From contig NC_080677.1 in NCBI RefSeq assembly GCF_030445035.2, forward strand, positions 1,240,001-1,304,000: DNA of 64,000 nucleotides, written 5' to 3'. The notes under the pieces were generated by a model. The model had not been told where the DNA came from, did no database searches, and saw only the letters and a list, made by a program, of their open reading frames with translations. A program made the translations under genes and the position numbers. This document shows positions 1 to 12,291 of this stretch, piece by piece. This DNA is from Dasypus novemcinctus (lineage: Eukaryota > Chordata > Mammalia > Cingulata > Dasypodidae). Position 1 is the stretch's first letter; every line of letters begins with the position of its first letter.

Positions 1-62
1 TAAGTCTTCTATGCAGCTGTGAGAGAACAGAAGCTTTCATTCAAAGGTTTTAAAATCTATTT

Positions 63-458
63 GGGGGAAGCAGATTTGGCTCAACCGATAGAGTATCTGC
101 CTACTATATAGGAGATCCAGGGTTCAAACCCAGGGCCTCCTGACCCACGTGATGAGCTGGCCCACGCACAGTGCTAATGCGCACAAGGAGTGCCGTGCCA
201 CACAGGGGTGTCCCCCGTGGAGGGGGTGGACCCCGCAAGGAGAGCCACCCTGTGTGAAAAAAATACAGCCTGCCCAGGAATGGCACAGCACACGGAGAGC
301 TGACACAGCAAGATGATGCAACAAAAGGAGACACGGATTCCTGGTGCTGCTGACAAGAATGCAAGTGGACACAGAACAGAGAATAGACACAGAGAGCAGA
401 CAGCGGGGTGGGGGCGGGGGGAAGGGGAGAGAAATAAATAAAAATAAATCTTAAAAAG
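63..458 (+). mobile_element. DAS-type tRNA-derived SINE, full length
   Basis: Non-autonomous retroposon, transcribed by RNA polymerase III and moved by L1 machinery (family knowledge). The tRNA-like head is visible: an A-box-like tggctcaaccg near 76 and a B-box ggttcaaaccc near 121. The DAS body and an A-rich tail with aaataaat repeats follow. A near-match duplication aaatctattt (53-62) / aaacctattt (459-468) brackets it, which fixes the ends. The A-box region differs from the copy at 39696, so two DAS subfamilies are present. Open frames on the minus strand here (104-476) are SINE shadows, not genes. Confidence 0.9.
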
Positions 459-463
459 AAACC

Positions 464-1290
464 TATTTAGGATCATCTGGTTAATATGTGGCTAATGTGA
501 GCTGACAACCTAATTGAGGTCTACCTTACCTCCCCGAGCCCTATTATGTAACCAGTATATTCTGTTTCCACTACCTTTATTCTTACTGTGTCTAATTTAA
601 TTTTTGTTCAAAACAAACAAAAAAGTTGCTGCTTGCTTGTGACATTTTACTCATATAGTGGAACAGACTGAGAGTTACTGCTATTCTGTGGTCCAGAGCA
701 GAGCCTGTGGAGTAAGGATGCTTCTCCGTTAACAGTGCAATCCATACTGGCTGCAGTGTCGTGTATCAGTTTTGTTTTTCTAAACATTCTGCATTGAAAT
801 CGTGATGACCTGTTCAATCTCCTAACCATAACACAACTGATGAGTCTCCTAGAAGTTAGACTGCCAATGAGTGTTTAGCTTCCTTCACTAGAAAGGTTTG
901 GGGGTCTTTGCGCAGAGATAAGATAAAAAAATTTTTGGATTAAATTGTTATAAACCCAAAAGAATCAGTGTATAAAGATTTCACTGAAATAGTACAAAAC
1001 AGTCAAGGATCTTTATATACTATTAATGATGTTATGTTTTTCAATATTGTTATTTAAAATTTTTTCTTGTAATTGGTATAATCTCCCCTTGTTTAATTTC
1101 TATCTTTTTGTGCTTAAACTTTTGACAGTTTCTGGCTGGTGAGTATTTAGCTTATTACCAAATTTCATTGGTAATAAATGAAATGATTTTAAATCACTTC
1201 TCCATGTAGGTTTGTTTACATCTCTGATTATACTATAGGATAATTTATGTAAGTTTCTTAGTATTTAGTTTTTTCCATTTTTGATTAAGT
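464..1290. other. AT-rich non-coding stretch, no gene seen
   Basis: Between the SINE and the old L1 I see only AT-rich sequence. A 60-codon minus frame at 647-829 has no recognisable motif and is treated as chance. The right part (from about 1040) may already be the degraded 3' end of the following antisense L1. Confidence 0.5.
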
Positions 1291-1549
1291 CATATTTATA
1301 TAGATCGAATTTCACACTTTCTCCTGTACAATTCTGCAAGGTTTGACAAACAAATGCTGTTATGTAACCACTACAGTAAGATATAGAACCGCCTCATCAC
1401 TGTGATAAACTCCCCTTTGCCTTTGTGTAGCCAACCCCAGGCCATTCACAGCTCCTGAACCTGCAGGTCTATTTTTTGTCTCTACAGTTCTGCTTTTCAA
1501 AGAATGGCAAATAAAGAGAATGATGCCATATGTAACCTTTGGGTCTAGC

Positions 1550-1640
1550 CTTTCTTTTTTTTAGGAGATGCTGGGGATCGAACCTAGGACCTCGTACATG
1601 GGAAGGACGTGCTTAACTACTGAGCTACATCTGCTCCCCC
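1550..1640 (-). mobile_element. Short DAS-I-like tRNA SINE
   Basis: Read on the minus strand this is a tRNA-Ala-like sequence: ggggagcagatgtagctcag (A-box region) and ggttcgatcccc (B-box), followed by a short A tail. No DAS body follows, as expected for the short, older DAS-I type. It lies inside the antisense L1. It is unlikely to be a working tRNA gene because it ends in an A tail and has no terminator-spaced 3' end. Confidence 0.8.
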
Positions 1641-4397
1641 TACCTATTCCTACTTAGTGTAATACACTGGAGATTTACTGTGCCATTGCATGTTCCTTGC
1701 CACTGTTGCGTTGTATTCCATGGATCTCTGACTGGTTTGTTCATTCCACAGTGGAGGATCATATGAGTTGTTTCCAATTTACAAATAAAACCACTATAAA
1801 CCTTTGCATACAGTTATTTTTCTGTAAATGTAAGTCTTTAGGCACTTGGCTAAATAATTTGGGTTTGCTGGATCATGTAATAGGTATCTGTTCAATTTTA
1901 TAAGGTGCTGCCAAACTCTTTAGCAAAGCAGGTGTACCATTTTTCATTGCCACAGCCAAGTATGAGAGTCCAGTTGCTCACCATCTCAACAACAGGTAGA
2001 ACTGTTTTAAGATTTTAGCCACTAGTTTGTGTGTAGTGGTATTTCACTCTAGTTTTAAGTTGCCATTTCCTGAATGACTAATGGCACTGAGCAACCTTTC
2101 ATGTTTTATTCACTATTCATATATCTTCTGTGTGACAAGTCTGTTCAGATATTTTTTCCAGTGTTACAAATGGTTGGTTACTTGCTTATTTTGAGATTTG
2201 AAAGTTGTTATAAATTATGGTTACAAGTCCTTTATCACACATATGATTTGCAAATAATTTCCCTGTCTGTGCCTTGTCTTGTCTTTTTCTTCTCTTCACA
2301 TTGTCCTCTGAAGAGCAGAAATTAATTTTGATGGTGTCTGATTTGTCTATTTTTTTCTTTTATGTATTACGCTTTTGGTGTTTTAGCTAAAAAAACTTTG
2401 CATAACGCAAGACCACAAAGACTGCCACTCATTTTCTCCTAGAAGCATTACTGTTTTATGTTTTATATTTGGGTATGATTGATTTTCAGTTAATTTTTGT
2501 ATAGGGTGTGAGGTACTGTTTAAGTATGTAATTGTGTGTGTATATATATGTTTATATATAAAAGTAATTATTCAGCAACTTTTGTTGGAAAGACCTATCC
2601 TTTATTGAATTGCCTTTGCATTTTTGTTGAAGATCAGTCAATCATATATCACATGTCTGTGGATATTTCTAGTCTCTCTCTTCTGTTCCATTGATCAATA
2701 TGATTTATTTATCTTTAGTAATTTATTTATTCTTTAGTAACACATTGTCTTGACTTCTTTAGTTTATAATAATTCTAGAAATCCGGTAATATGAATCCTA
2801 CACTTTTTTTGTCCTTGTGTACTTATATACATTTTGGTCAGAATTGTACTTTCATATTTTCATACAATTAAAAAAAACTTTGATTTCTCCAAAAAATATT
2901 GTGATTGGAATTGTATTGAAGATATGGAACAATTACAGGAGAATTCATATCTTAACAATATTTACTTTGTCAGTTGGGGAATAAATTATATTACTCCATT
3001 TATTTAGGTCTTTTTTGGTCTTTTCACCACTGTTTTGAGCTTTCAGCATACAAATCTTGGACATATTTTGTAATATTCATAGCTAAGTATTTCATTTTTT
3101 GTTGCAATTATAATGGTGTTATTTATTAATTTCAGTTTGTCTACTGATAGTATATAGAAATATAATTGATTTATGTATGTCAATCTTGTAACTGTGAGCT
3201 TCCTAAACGTACATATTCTAGTTCTAGTAATTTTTTTGTAGATGATTTGAATATCCTATTTAAAGAGTCGTGGTGACTAGAAAAAGTGATGGTTTTTTTT
3301 TCTTTCCTATTAGCTTATCTTTTATTTTTTGCCTTATTACATTGTCTAGGACCTTCAATATTATGCTGAATATGAATGATGAAAGCATATACCCTTCATT
3401 AATTCCTGGTATCAAAAGGAGAACATTTGCTCTTTCATCATTAGGTATGATGTTAGCTGCAATATTTTAGATGCCCATTATCAGGTTAAGGATGTCCCTT
3501 GTTTACCTAGTTTGTCAAACATTTTTATGAATGGATGTTTATTTTTCCTAATTTTCCTTATGCATCTATTGAGATGATCATGTGATCTTATTATTTTGTT
3601 AACTTGGTGTATTAATTTGATTGATTTTAGAATGTTAAACCATCCATGCTTTCCTGAGATAAACCTCACTCAATAATGATTTATCACAATTTTTATAAAT
3701 TGAATTCAATTACCTATAAATTTATTGATGATTTTGGCATTTATGTTTACATAGGATATTGTTCTATACTTTTCTTTTAATATCTGCCTGATTTTGTCCT
3801 TAGGCCAATGTTGGCCTCATAAAATGAATTGTGATGTACTCCCTCCTATTCTATATTTGGGGAAAGTTTACATAGAATTACTGTTATTTCTACCTTTAAT
3901 GTTTGTTAGAATTTGTCAGTCAAGACATCTGGACTAAAAGATGCTATTTTTGGATGGTTTTAAAATAAAAATTTAAATACACAAACACACACATACACAC
4001 ATATGTATATGGTTATTTTATTTTTCTTCAGTGAGCTTGGTCAATTTCTGTCTTTAAAGAAATACATTAATTTCATATAGTTTGTCAAATGTATGGGCAA
4101 GGAGTTGTTTAAAGTATTCCCTTACTATTTATTGAATGTCTTTAGGGTTTGTCGTGATGTCCCCTTTTACATTTCTGCCACTTGAAATCTGGATCTTTGA
4201 TCTTTTTGCCTTAGTTAGTATAGCTAGAGGTTTATCAACTTTATTGGTTATTTCTCAACTGGTTTTCTATTCCCAAATTTATTACCTTCTGCTCCTTTAT
4301 TTAGTCTATCTGTTCTATCGATTATTGAGGCAGGCATGAAGTCTCTATCAATATTTGTGGATTTGGCTAGTTCTCCTTTCAGTTTTATCAATTCCTT

Positions 4398-4434
4398 GCT
4401 TCATGTAGTTTGAAATGCTTCATGTAGTTTGAAA
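4398..4434. repeat. 19-bp tandem duplication
   Basis: The unit gcttcatgtagtttgaaa(t/c) occurs twice head to tail (4398-4416, 4417-4434) inside the decayed L1. It is a local slippage-type duplication with no evident function. Confidence 0.9.
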
Positions 4435-4645
4435 CTCTTCTTCAAAGAGTTGACCCCATTTTCATTTTGTAATATTTCTCTCTATCCCTGGTAAAATTCT
4501 TTGTTCTAAAGTCCGCTTTTTCTGATATTAATATAACTACCCCAGTTTTCTTTTCATTAGTGTTTGCACAGTGCATCTTTTCCACCCTTTTATATTTTAG
4601 CCTATGTTTTCATTCTTTAAGTATTTTTTGTTTACTGTTTTGTTT

Positions 4646-5048
4646 TTAATATTTATTTATTTATTTCTCTACCCTTCCCCCCCCCCAGTTGTCTTTTCTC
4701 TGTGTCTATTTGCTGCATGTTCTTTGTCCGCTTCTGTTGTCAGTGGCTCGGGAATCTGTGTTTCTTTTTGTTGCGTCATCCTGTTGTGTCAGCTCTTCGT
4801 GTGTGCGGTGCCATTCCTGGGCAGGCTGAACTTTCTTTTACGCTGGGCAGCTCTCCTTACGGGGTGCACTCCTTGCATGTGGGGCTCCCCTACATGGGGG
4901 ACACCTCTGTGTGGCAGGGCACTCCTTGCGCGCATCAGCACTGTGCGTGTGCCAGCTCTACACGGGCCAAGGAGGCCCGGGGTTTGAACCGCGGACCTCC
5001 CATGTGGTAGATGGATGCCCTAACCACTGGGCCAAGTCTGCTTCCCTG
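4646..5048 (-). mobile_element. DAS-type tRNA-derived SINE, full length
   Basis: Minus-strand DAS SINE. The T-rich tail complement (atttatttatttatttctc) is at the left, and the tRNA head with its B-box complement (ggtttgaaccg) and A-box complement (ccactgggccaagtc) is at the right. Imperfect target duplications with the core ttta(c/t)t..ttttgttt lie near 4631-4645 and 5049-5064. It is inserted in the old antisense L1, immediately beside the provirus that starts at 5074. The 127- and 102-codon plus frames here are SINE antisense. Confidence 0.9.
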
Positions 5049-5068
5049 TTTATTATTTTGTTTTGTAG

Positions 5069-5073
5069 TCAAC
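5069..5073. repeat. Provirus target-site duplication, left copy
   Basis: The five bases tcaac here and at 7739-7743 flank the LTR element exactly. A 5-bp duplication is usual for ERVL/MaLR-class integrations. Confidence 0.85.
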
Positions 5074-5702
5074 TGTAGCAGTTTGATATGGTTTATGAAT
5101 TCCAAAATTAGATACTGGATTATATTTGTAAACAGGTCTGTACCTAGGCATGATTAAATTATGATTAGAGTTTTGATTTGGCCATGTCAGTAGGACATGG
5201 CCTACCATAGGGGTGAGGACTCACAGATAATACTACACAGCAGAGCAGAGGGGTTAGTTGGAGTTTTGATGTTGGAGTTTTGATGCTGGAGTTTTGAGCT
5301 GGAGCCCAGAAAGTGAACACACAGAGGAGCAGAGCAGCTGAGCCTGGAGAGAATCAAGCTCCGGGGGGAGAGACTGAGCCAGTCACCTGGTTGTCTATAG
5401 CTGTCCTTGTGGAAAGAGGCAAAGCCAAAAGAGTCTCATAGTTTACAGCTGACCTTGTGGAGAAAACAGAGGAGTTGAGCCAGAGAAAAATGAACCCTGG
5501 GAAGAGAGGATCTCAGGAAGCCTGAACCCTTACAGATGTCAGCAGCCATCTTGCTCCAACACATGGAAAAAGACTTTGATGAGGGAAGTAACTTTGCTTT
5601 ATGGCCTGGAAACTGTAAGCTTCTATCACAAATAAATACCTTTTATGAAAACCAACTGAATTCTGGTATTTTGTATCAGCACCACTTTGACTGACTAATA
5701 CA
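5074..5702 (+). repeat. 5' LTR of MaLR-like endogenous retrovirus-like element
   Basis: The LTR begins tgtagcag and ends ctaataca, the inverted TG..CA ends of an LTR. Recognisable family blocks are the ggccatgtcag / aggacat segment near 5185, purine-rich blocks near 5280-5480, a caagcttcta-like stretch near 5618 and an aataaata polyadenylation-type motif near 5632. It is 629 bp, against 507 bp for its partner at 7232-7738. The partner lacks internal segments, and a short ggagttttgat repeat near 5260-5300 is expanded here. Other copies in the window are at 17897, 45625 and 59422. Confidence 0.88.
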
Positions 5703-7231
5703 GAATTTGGTACTAGGAATGCGGTAGTGCTTTTGCAATTACCAAAATGATGGAACAGTTTTATAAGGGACATTTTTCGGTGGGATTGTGAGATGCTTGA
5801 TAGAAAAGGCTGAGATTGCTTTGCAGAGACTGTTGGTAGGGACATAGACTCTGAAGAGACTTTTTATGATGCCTTAGAAGTAAATGATGAAACTATTATT
5901 GAAAACTGAAGGAAAGGCAATTCATAATTTTAAAGCTGCAGAGAACTTAGCAAGATTGACTCCTGATGCTTTATTGAAGGAAGAATTTGAAAATGGCAAG
6001 CCTGGGCATTTAGCTGAAGAACTTTCCAAAGTAAACCTGGAGAATGTGGCTTGGCTTCTCCTTGCAGCTTATAGCAAAATGATAGACAAGAGAAATACTC
6101 TGAGGACTGAACTGTTGGGCACAAAGAAAACAGAAACTGATTCTGGAAATTCCAAGCCTCTGGAAATCGGGCTCCCAGATGAAAGTGCCCCATGGGAGGA
6201 CTTAACTAAACTTGGAACTTGTAAATCAGGATTGAAGATACAGTTATCTAGGAAAGAATTGTGGAAAGTCTTACTGTCCGAAGACTTGGACCCCTGTCTC
6301 CTGCCTGCTAAACCAACAGACTATTTGAGAGAGCTGTATGAACAAAACCACTGCCAGCCTGGAATAAAAGGACTTGGAAAGGAGAGACTTAAAGGAGAAA
6401 CAGCTGTAAGAGGAAAATCATGGAAGCTGAGATCTGGAGTTAAGATATCATCTTGTGCCAAGACAGGAACCTCATCAATGCATATAGAGAGGGTGAGTTT
6501 GCACTACCGGTTGAAGAGTGTTGATGTTTCCACCCAATGTTTGGGGAAGGTTTTGCCACCTCAGGGTACAGAGAGGATGGAGCACAATCCTCAAGGATTA
6601 GGGCAGTTAAAGTCAGCACCCCATAGGTCTGAGAGGTGTGTACCTGTCCCCCATGGGTTAGAAAAGGCCAGGTAGTTAACTCTTTGCTTTGAGAGGGTTT
6701 AGCCTGTATGGAAAAAGCTACATCTTCATCTCATTGTACTAGGGGGGTTAAGTCTCTAACCCAAAGATTCAGTAAAGTCCTCTTCAAGGATGAGGTCTGG
6801 GACTTGGTCACCACCCAGATGCTTAATGAGGGTGGAACCAAGGAAATGGCCATTGGGCAAGCCTGTGGAAAGGGTGGATCCTCATGAGGCCCTGGGAAGA
6901 AGAAACCATCATCTTAAGAATGACTCCTAGACTTTGAAATCAAATGGAGGATGCCCTGCAGGTTAACTGAACTGTTCCATACTCATAACTCATGTTTCAT
7001 CCCATTTTCTCCTTATTGTAATGTAAATGTTTATACTTTGTCCACTTGTGTGTTGGAAGTAGATAAATTGTTTTTTAAGTTTCAGAGGTGTATAGCAAAT
7101 GGGGCTTTGCCTCAAGACAAACTATTTCTTTAAACTGATTGTGATGTGATTCTATACTTAGCATTCCTACTACTTTAAGGGTTGTTTTTTTTTTAATATT
7201 GTAATGTCTTCTTGGAATTAAGAGGGTGCAG
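5703..7231 (+). mobile_element. MaLR-like internal region
   Basis: The sequence directly after the 5' LTR, gaatttggtactaggaatg, matches the usual MaLR/ERVL internal start, where the tRNA primer-binding site lies. A purine-rich tract aattaagagggtgcag at 7216-7231 abuts the 3' LTR, in the place of the polypurine tract. Only about 1.5 kb lies between the LTRs, which is too short for gag-pol-env. The element is therefore non-autonomous, as MaLR elements are. A second partial copy of the same interior is at 46145-47085. Confidence 0.85.
5884..6675 (+). CDS. Gag-like open frame of the MaLR-like element (probably relic)
   Basis: An uninterrupted 263-codon frame starts with MMKLLL and ends in a stop at 6675. 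It occupies the position where MaLR elements carry a gag-like remnant. The first third is rich in Glu, Lys and Leu and looks helical (LARLTPDALLKEEFENG, then HLAEELSKVNLENVAWLLLAA). I see no zinc knuckle (CCHC), no protease and no membrane segment. The homologous stretch in the partial copy (about 46320-46865) is broken by stops, so this copy is the better preserved. Identification as gag-like is by position and family knowledge, not by a residue motif. The frame may simply have escaped stops. Confidence 0.45.
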   Translation: MMKLLLKTEGKAIHNFKAAENLARLTPDALLKEEFENGKPGHLAEELSKVNLENVAWLLLAAYSKMIDKRNTLRTELLGTKKTETDSGNSKPLEIGLPDESAPWEDLTKLGTCKSGLKIQLSRKELWKVLLSEDLDPCLLPAKPTDYLRELYEQNHCQPGIKGLGKERLKGETAVRGKSWKLRSGVKISSCAKTGTSSMHIERVSLHYRLKSVDVSTQCLGKVLPPQGTERMEHNPQGLGQLKSAPHRSERCVPVPHGLEKAR

Positions 7232-7738
7232 TATAGCAGTTTGATGATTTATGCATTCCAAAAATAGATATTGGATTATGTTTGTAAATGGATCTGTACC
7301 TGGCCATGATTAAATTCAGGGCTTTGATTGGGCCATGTCAGTAGGATGTTGAGTCCCACCCCTGGTGTGTGGGGACTCACATATAAAATTTTGTGGCAGA
7401 GCAGAGGAGTTAGTTGGAGCTGGAGCCCAGGAAGTAAGCACATAGTGGAGCAGAGCAGCTGAGCCCAGAGAGAATCAAGCCCTGGGGAGAGAGACAGAGC
7501 CAGTTGCTTCATAGTCTACAGCTGGCCTTGTGGAGAAAATAGAGCTGCTGAGCCCAGAGAGAAAGGAACCCTGGGAAGAGAGGACTCCAGGAAGCCTGAA
7601 CCTTGGCAGATATCAGTAGCCATTTTTCTCCAACATGTGGCAAAAGACTTTAGTGAGGGAAGCAATTTATGCTTAATAACCTTTATGAAAACCAGTCGAA
7701 TTCTGGTATTTTATAGCAGCATCCTTTTGGCTAATAAA
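7232..7738 (+). repeat. 3' LTR of MaLR-like element
   Basis: It starts tatagcag (decayed TGTAGCAG) after the purine tract and ends ctaataaa just before the right-hand tcaac duplication (7739-7743). Compared with the 5' LTR it lacks the ggagttttgat repeat expansion and a block around the aataaata motif. The substitutions and indels between the two LTRs show that the insertion is old. Confidence 0.87.
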
Positions 7739-7743
7739 TCAAC

Positions 7744-9010
7744 ATGTAGTTGGGTCTTGCTATTCTTATCCAATATGATCATCTGAGCCTTTGAATTCGT
7801 ACTTTTGGGCTTAAAACCCACTCTAAGTATTAATATGGTTGGAATAAAATCTGCCATGTAGTTCCTTTTTATTTTTCCCAACTGTTATTTGTTTCTCTTC
7901 CCTTCTTTTTTCTACCTTCTTTTGGATTAAATGGAAAAATTTTATACCATTTTAGATCCACATTTGCTTATTTATAGCTTTTAAATTATTTTTAGTGGTT
8001 CACATAAGTTTTACAATATATCTCTTTAATTAATTAGTCTAAATCATATTATGCTACTTCACATGTTCTTTTCATAGTAGACACTTAATACTTCTCTCCA
8101 TTTTTTATGCTATTTTACATATGTTATAACCACATAATACATTATTACTATTTTTTAGATTGTCTCTTATTTTAAAGCAATTAAAATAATAAAATAATAA
8201 ATTTTGTATTTACCATTTCCAACACTCTTCATTTCTTTGTCAAATCAATTTTCTTTCTGGTATAATATTCCTTCTGTCTGAAGAACTTCCTTTAACATTT
8301 CTTGCTGTTCAGGTAGGCTAGAAATGTCTTCTTTCAGATTCTGTTTGTCTCAGAATGCCTTTAATAGACCTTCATTTTTTTAAAAAAGATTTTGCCAGGA
8401 GTAAAAATTTGGATTGATGGTTTTTTTTAACACTTTCTTTTCACTTGCATATTTTTTGTTGAGAAGCCTGCTGTTTTTTTAAATCATTGTTTCTCTGTAA
8501 TATGTCTTTTTTCCTCTGGCTAACTTCAAGATATTCTCTTTGTCTTTTCATTTTACATATTTCTTTTTAGCAGTTTAAATATGATATGCCAAGATATGTG
8601 TGTGTGTGTATGTTTGAGGTATCTATTTGATGTTCTCTGAGCTTCTTGGTTCTGTGGTTTGATGTTTATCATTAATTTTGTACAACATTCAGTCATTCTT
8701 TCTTCATATATTTATTTTGCATGTTCTGCCTTCTTCTCTTCCTGAGATTGCAATTATAAGCTTGTTAGCATTTTATGTTTCTTTATATCTCTTACTATTT
8801 CATTCCTTTTTCTCTCTGTGCTTACTTTGGTTAATTTCTATTGAGCTATTTAAATTCTTTCCTCCACTGTGCCTCTAATTGTTTGGAGTGGGACCTTCTC
8901 CATCATCTTGCTTTACTCTCAGCTATAAATCTAAGCCCTACATGCATCCTTCCTCTCTTCTAGTGAGAGTGAGACTACTCTGCCCTACACCGCTCTCCAT
9001 CTGCATTAGG
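7744..9010 (-). mobile_element. Old L1 continued: ORF1 region and 5' part, antisense
   Basis: This resumes the L1 of 1290-4630 on the far side of the SINE and provirus. The plus strand carries the well-known antisense pattern of L1 ORF1: ttctttcagattctgtttgtctc near 8330, the ttctctttgtcttt motif near 8535 and tgagcttcttgg near 8638. No ORF1 frame longer than about 60 codons survives. The GC-richer stretch 8880-9500 may be its 5' UTR; that extension is uncertain. Confidence 0.75.
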
Positions 9011-9059
9011 TTTTCCCAGTGCCATAAGAACAAATTTATTGCCATTTATCCAGCAGATT

Positions 9060-10900
9060 AAGGATTTTTTCCCACAGGTGAGAGGGGAGAAGGGACAGTT
9101 GAATATGTTTTGCCTTCATGGAAATGTCCCAGGATTGTACCATGAGGAAGACGTTCTCACAAATCTTACCAGTATTTTATTTTGAACACCCAGAGAGGTC
9201 TCTGGAGAAAAGCCTGTAGGTGGGTTTGAATTTCCTTTGTTACTACAGTCCCTAGGGATTATATATGCTTTTGCTATTTCTGAGTCATCTTTTACAATTC
9301 ATGTGATTTTGGATAAATTCTTCTTACTAATTTCCAGCAGCAGCTAATCCAGTTAAACAAGTGCTCACATCTTCTCTACCCATGAAAGCACCTATGTTTC
9401 CTTAGATTTCAGGATAACGGTTTATTCTTAGACTTTACCTCTCTACTATATTGAGAAAAAGTGTGATTTTGAAAATTATCTGGGATTTCGTTCTTGTTGA
9501 TATTGTAAGGGTTGGAGTTATTCTCTTTCTTTTTATCTTTTTACATTCTAAAGAACTTGCATGAATTGTTCAAGCTTATATGTCTCCAATATCTATTATA
9601 GAACAAAAGAAAACAAAGTACAAAACAGAAAAATTAATAAGAAATTAACCTCTCATGACATTTTTCAGATATATTTACAAATGATATAGTATATTTTTAG
9701 ACCACGTATTTTAGAAGAAGTGTTAGAAAGTCATGATATATCAATATTTTAACATTTTGGAATTTCTGCGTTTTGTAATTCCTAAATTTCTCATTTTTTT
9801 AAATCAACTTCTTCCATCTACAGGTTTTACATTTTGCAGTAGTTAATTTTCAGACATTATTGTTTATTACCTTAATTTTTCCATTCTTTCTTATTTAGTC
9901 AAAATTTTAAATCTATGCATTTTCACTTGTTACAGATAAGGCAAAATTCAGTAGCATTTGATATTTAGTGCTGTCCTGATATTTTCAAATAAGAGTTTAT
10001 TGTTTTATTATATGGGTATTACAGTAGTTAATTGCCATATATGAGAAAAATAGTCTTTTATGTAAAATCCAAGTTCATCATTTCTGTGTCTGTTTTCTGG
10101 GAAGAAATTCCACAGCTATTCACATATTCTGAAAGTGTTATGAGAGTACCACAAAGTGCTGTCTTAATTTTACCTTAATTTCAAATAGCACACTGGAATA
10201 TTATTCATGTTCTTTTCAGGTGCAAAAATAAAACATAGGACCTATGTGCTTTTTAAAAAATTCATCTATGGATGAGAGGAGATCTACTTCTGCTTATAAA
10301 TTTACCCTAATGGGTATGAACAACCCTACGTGTTCTCACACCTGTGTGCTGTCAGAGTCCTCTTCATAGTTTTAAGAGAGGCATTGGTAAGAGCAGCTTT
10401 CTGTGATTGTTTGTTTATCCATATGCCTCAATGAGGCAAGGAAACACGTGGTTCAATACCTCCTTCAGGAAGGGATATGTGGCCTTGGGCATTTCCTCCT
10501 CGTGTTTGGTGATGTCACCTCAGCGTTAGCCAGCTTTCTTTTTCCAGTGGTCTTCCCACTCACGGAGCACGCTTCCCACTCTGACCGGACTTGCTCCCTC
10601 AGAGAAGAGCCTCTCCATTCCAGACAGAACCATGACAGCTCTCTGACAATGCGGTCGCTGTGCCCGCGGGCTTGTCCATGTTATTTATTTATTTATTTAT
10701 TATTTATTTATATTTTATTTTGACAATTTTTTTAAATTAAAAAAAAATTAAACCAGTTTCATGGAGCTTAATGTTGATGTGTAGCTCTTAAAGGAGAGGA
10801 CAGAACCTTGAGCGTGTTCAAGTGGAGTTCTCATTAAAGCTGCCCTACTTATTCACAGTTACAACAAACCTCTCTCTTTATTTTTCTTAGGGACACAGTT
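9060..10900. other. Non-coding; possible L1 5' end, then unique AT-rich DNA
   Basis: 9060-9570 may be the 5' UTR of the old L1. Beyond it I see AT-rich unique DNA, a moderately GC-rich patch at 10403-10680 with a 106-codon plus frame lacking any known motif, and a (ttat)n simple repeat at 10680-10720. No gene can be supported. Confidence 0.4.
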
Positions 10901-10939
10901 GCTTCCCTGGTACAAGATAAGCTGCTGCCTACTTTTAAA

Positions 10940-11372
10940 ATGTAAGTTAGAGCTCCTCCTTCCCCTGACCCTCTCCCAGCCTTGTGATCTTCCACCTGTC
11001 CCCTTGCTTTCTTCTCTCTAGCCACACTGGCTCCTCGCTGTCCTCTGACTATACATGTTGGACATACAGTGTTCTGTCCCTGGATATCAGCTCAGCTAAC
11101 TCCCTTTTTCTCTTTCTGTCTCTTCTCAGATGTTAATGATCAGGTATCTTTTACTCCCTTCTTCCCCTCCCTATTACTTTACCCTGCCTGGCTTTCCTTC
11201 ATAGAACTTACCACTTCCTGATCCTATTTTACAATGTTTTTATTTTCAATTGTCTTTCTCCCTCAACTGGAAAATACATTTCATGAGAGAAAAACCTTTG
11301 ATTTATTCACTGCTGTATATCAGGAACCCCTAATAGGTAATCATTAAATATCTGTTGAATGAATGAATGGAA
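10940..11372 (+). mobile_element. L2 fragment, 3' end
   Basis: The stretch ends with atctgttgaatgaatgaatg, the characteristic L2 3' terminus. Upstream, 11030-11340 follows the L2 pattern (cattcatgaga, tcactgctgtatatcag). Ancient, mammal-wide, inactive. Confidence 0.75.
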
Positions 11373-11833
11373 GAAAAGTAACTTCTGCACATTGAGTTGA
11401 CTTTAAATCAAGGAGAAGCTTTCAGTTTCATGTGACTCTGTTTTCCCTTAGCAGACTGGCTCACATGTCAGCACACTGACCTGCAGCAGCTGTGCAGGAG
11501 CTTCCAAGTGGATCTGTTCCTTCCCCTCCTAAGTTACCCTTTCTCTTGCCCACTCTACCCACCTAATTAATGCCACCTTAGCTGTACTCTGCCTGCATCT
11601 CTTCCATCGGCTCCTTGAAATAATTTATTTATCTAGAAGATGAAATCTGCTTGTCTTTTGTGTCCTTCTCCAATCCGCTCCTCCTTATCCTCTTTAAATG
11701 CAAGTACAATTGATGTAGGTATCCCCGGTTTACACTATTCTGCAGGCCTTTTCCCTTTCAGTGAGTACCGGGAAGGGAGGTTTGGGTGCTTAGGAAAATA
11801 TTTTCATTATTCCCAGAAATCTGGCAATGCCAT

Positions 11834-12291
11834 TGTGATGGGCAAAATAATGACTCCCCAAAGATGTCCATGTTCTAATCACAGATATCTCTCAGTTTGT
11901 GACCTTGCACAGCAAAAGACATAGATATGGTTAAGTTGAGGATTTTGATATGGGTAAGCCCTATATAATCACAATGACCTTTATAAATAAAAAGGGAAAT
12001 GAGAGGGGAGTAAGAATCAGAGAAGGAAATGTGACAAGGAAGTGGAGGTCAAAGAGTCGTGAAAAAGGGATGAACCAAGGAGTGAAGGTGATCTCCAGAA
12101 GATGAAGGAGGCAAGAGGATGGATTTTACCCTGGAGCCTCCAGAAGGAACACAGTCATACCAAGATCTTGATTTTAACCCAGTAAATTCGTTTTGGAATT
12201 CTGATCTCCAAAACTGAAAGATAGTAAATTTGTGTTGTTTAAAGTCACAAGTTTGTGGCAATTTGTTACAGCATCATAGGAAATTAATGCA
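11834..12291 (+). repeat. MLT1-type 5' LTR
   Basis: It begins tgtgatgggcaaaataatg and ends ggaaattaatgca. It contains the MLT1 hallmarks: a doubled cacagatatctctc-like block near 11880, the tttataaataaaaagggaaa segment near 11980, and ctgatctccaaaactg... tgttgtttaaagtcaca near 12200-12250. The sequence after it (gattttagtaccagaaacgg) is the MaLR internal start. It pairs with the LTR at 13981. Confidence 0.85.

Larger units (their letters stand above)
1290..4630 (-). mobile_element. Old L1 (L1M-type), 3' UTR to ORF2, antisense, decayed
   Basis: The plus strand shows the typical reverse complement of the L1 ORF2 C-terminus and 3' region: variants of the motif for a host-coordinate segment around 1700-1900, and the long T-rich antisense reading through 2040-3000. 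A direct protein trace is at 3481-3669 (minus), where GWFNILKSI and a following FDKLGKQGT match the L1 reverse-transcriptase finger/palm region. The frame is otherwise riddled with stops, so it is a fossil. It is interrupted by a short SINE at 1550-1640, and it resumes beyond the nested SINE and provirus at about 7744-9000. Confidence 0.85.
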
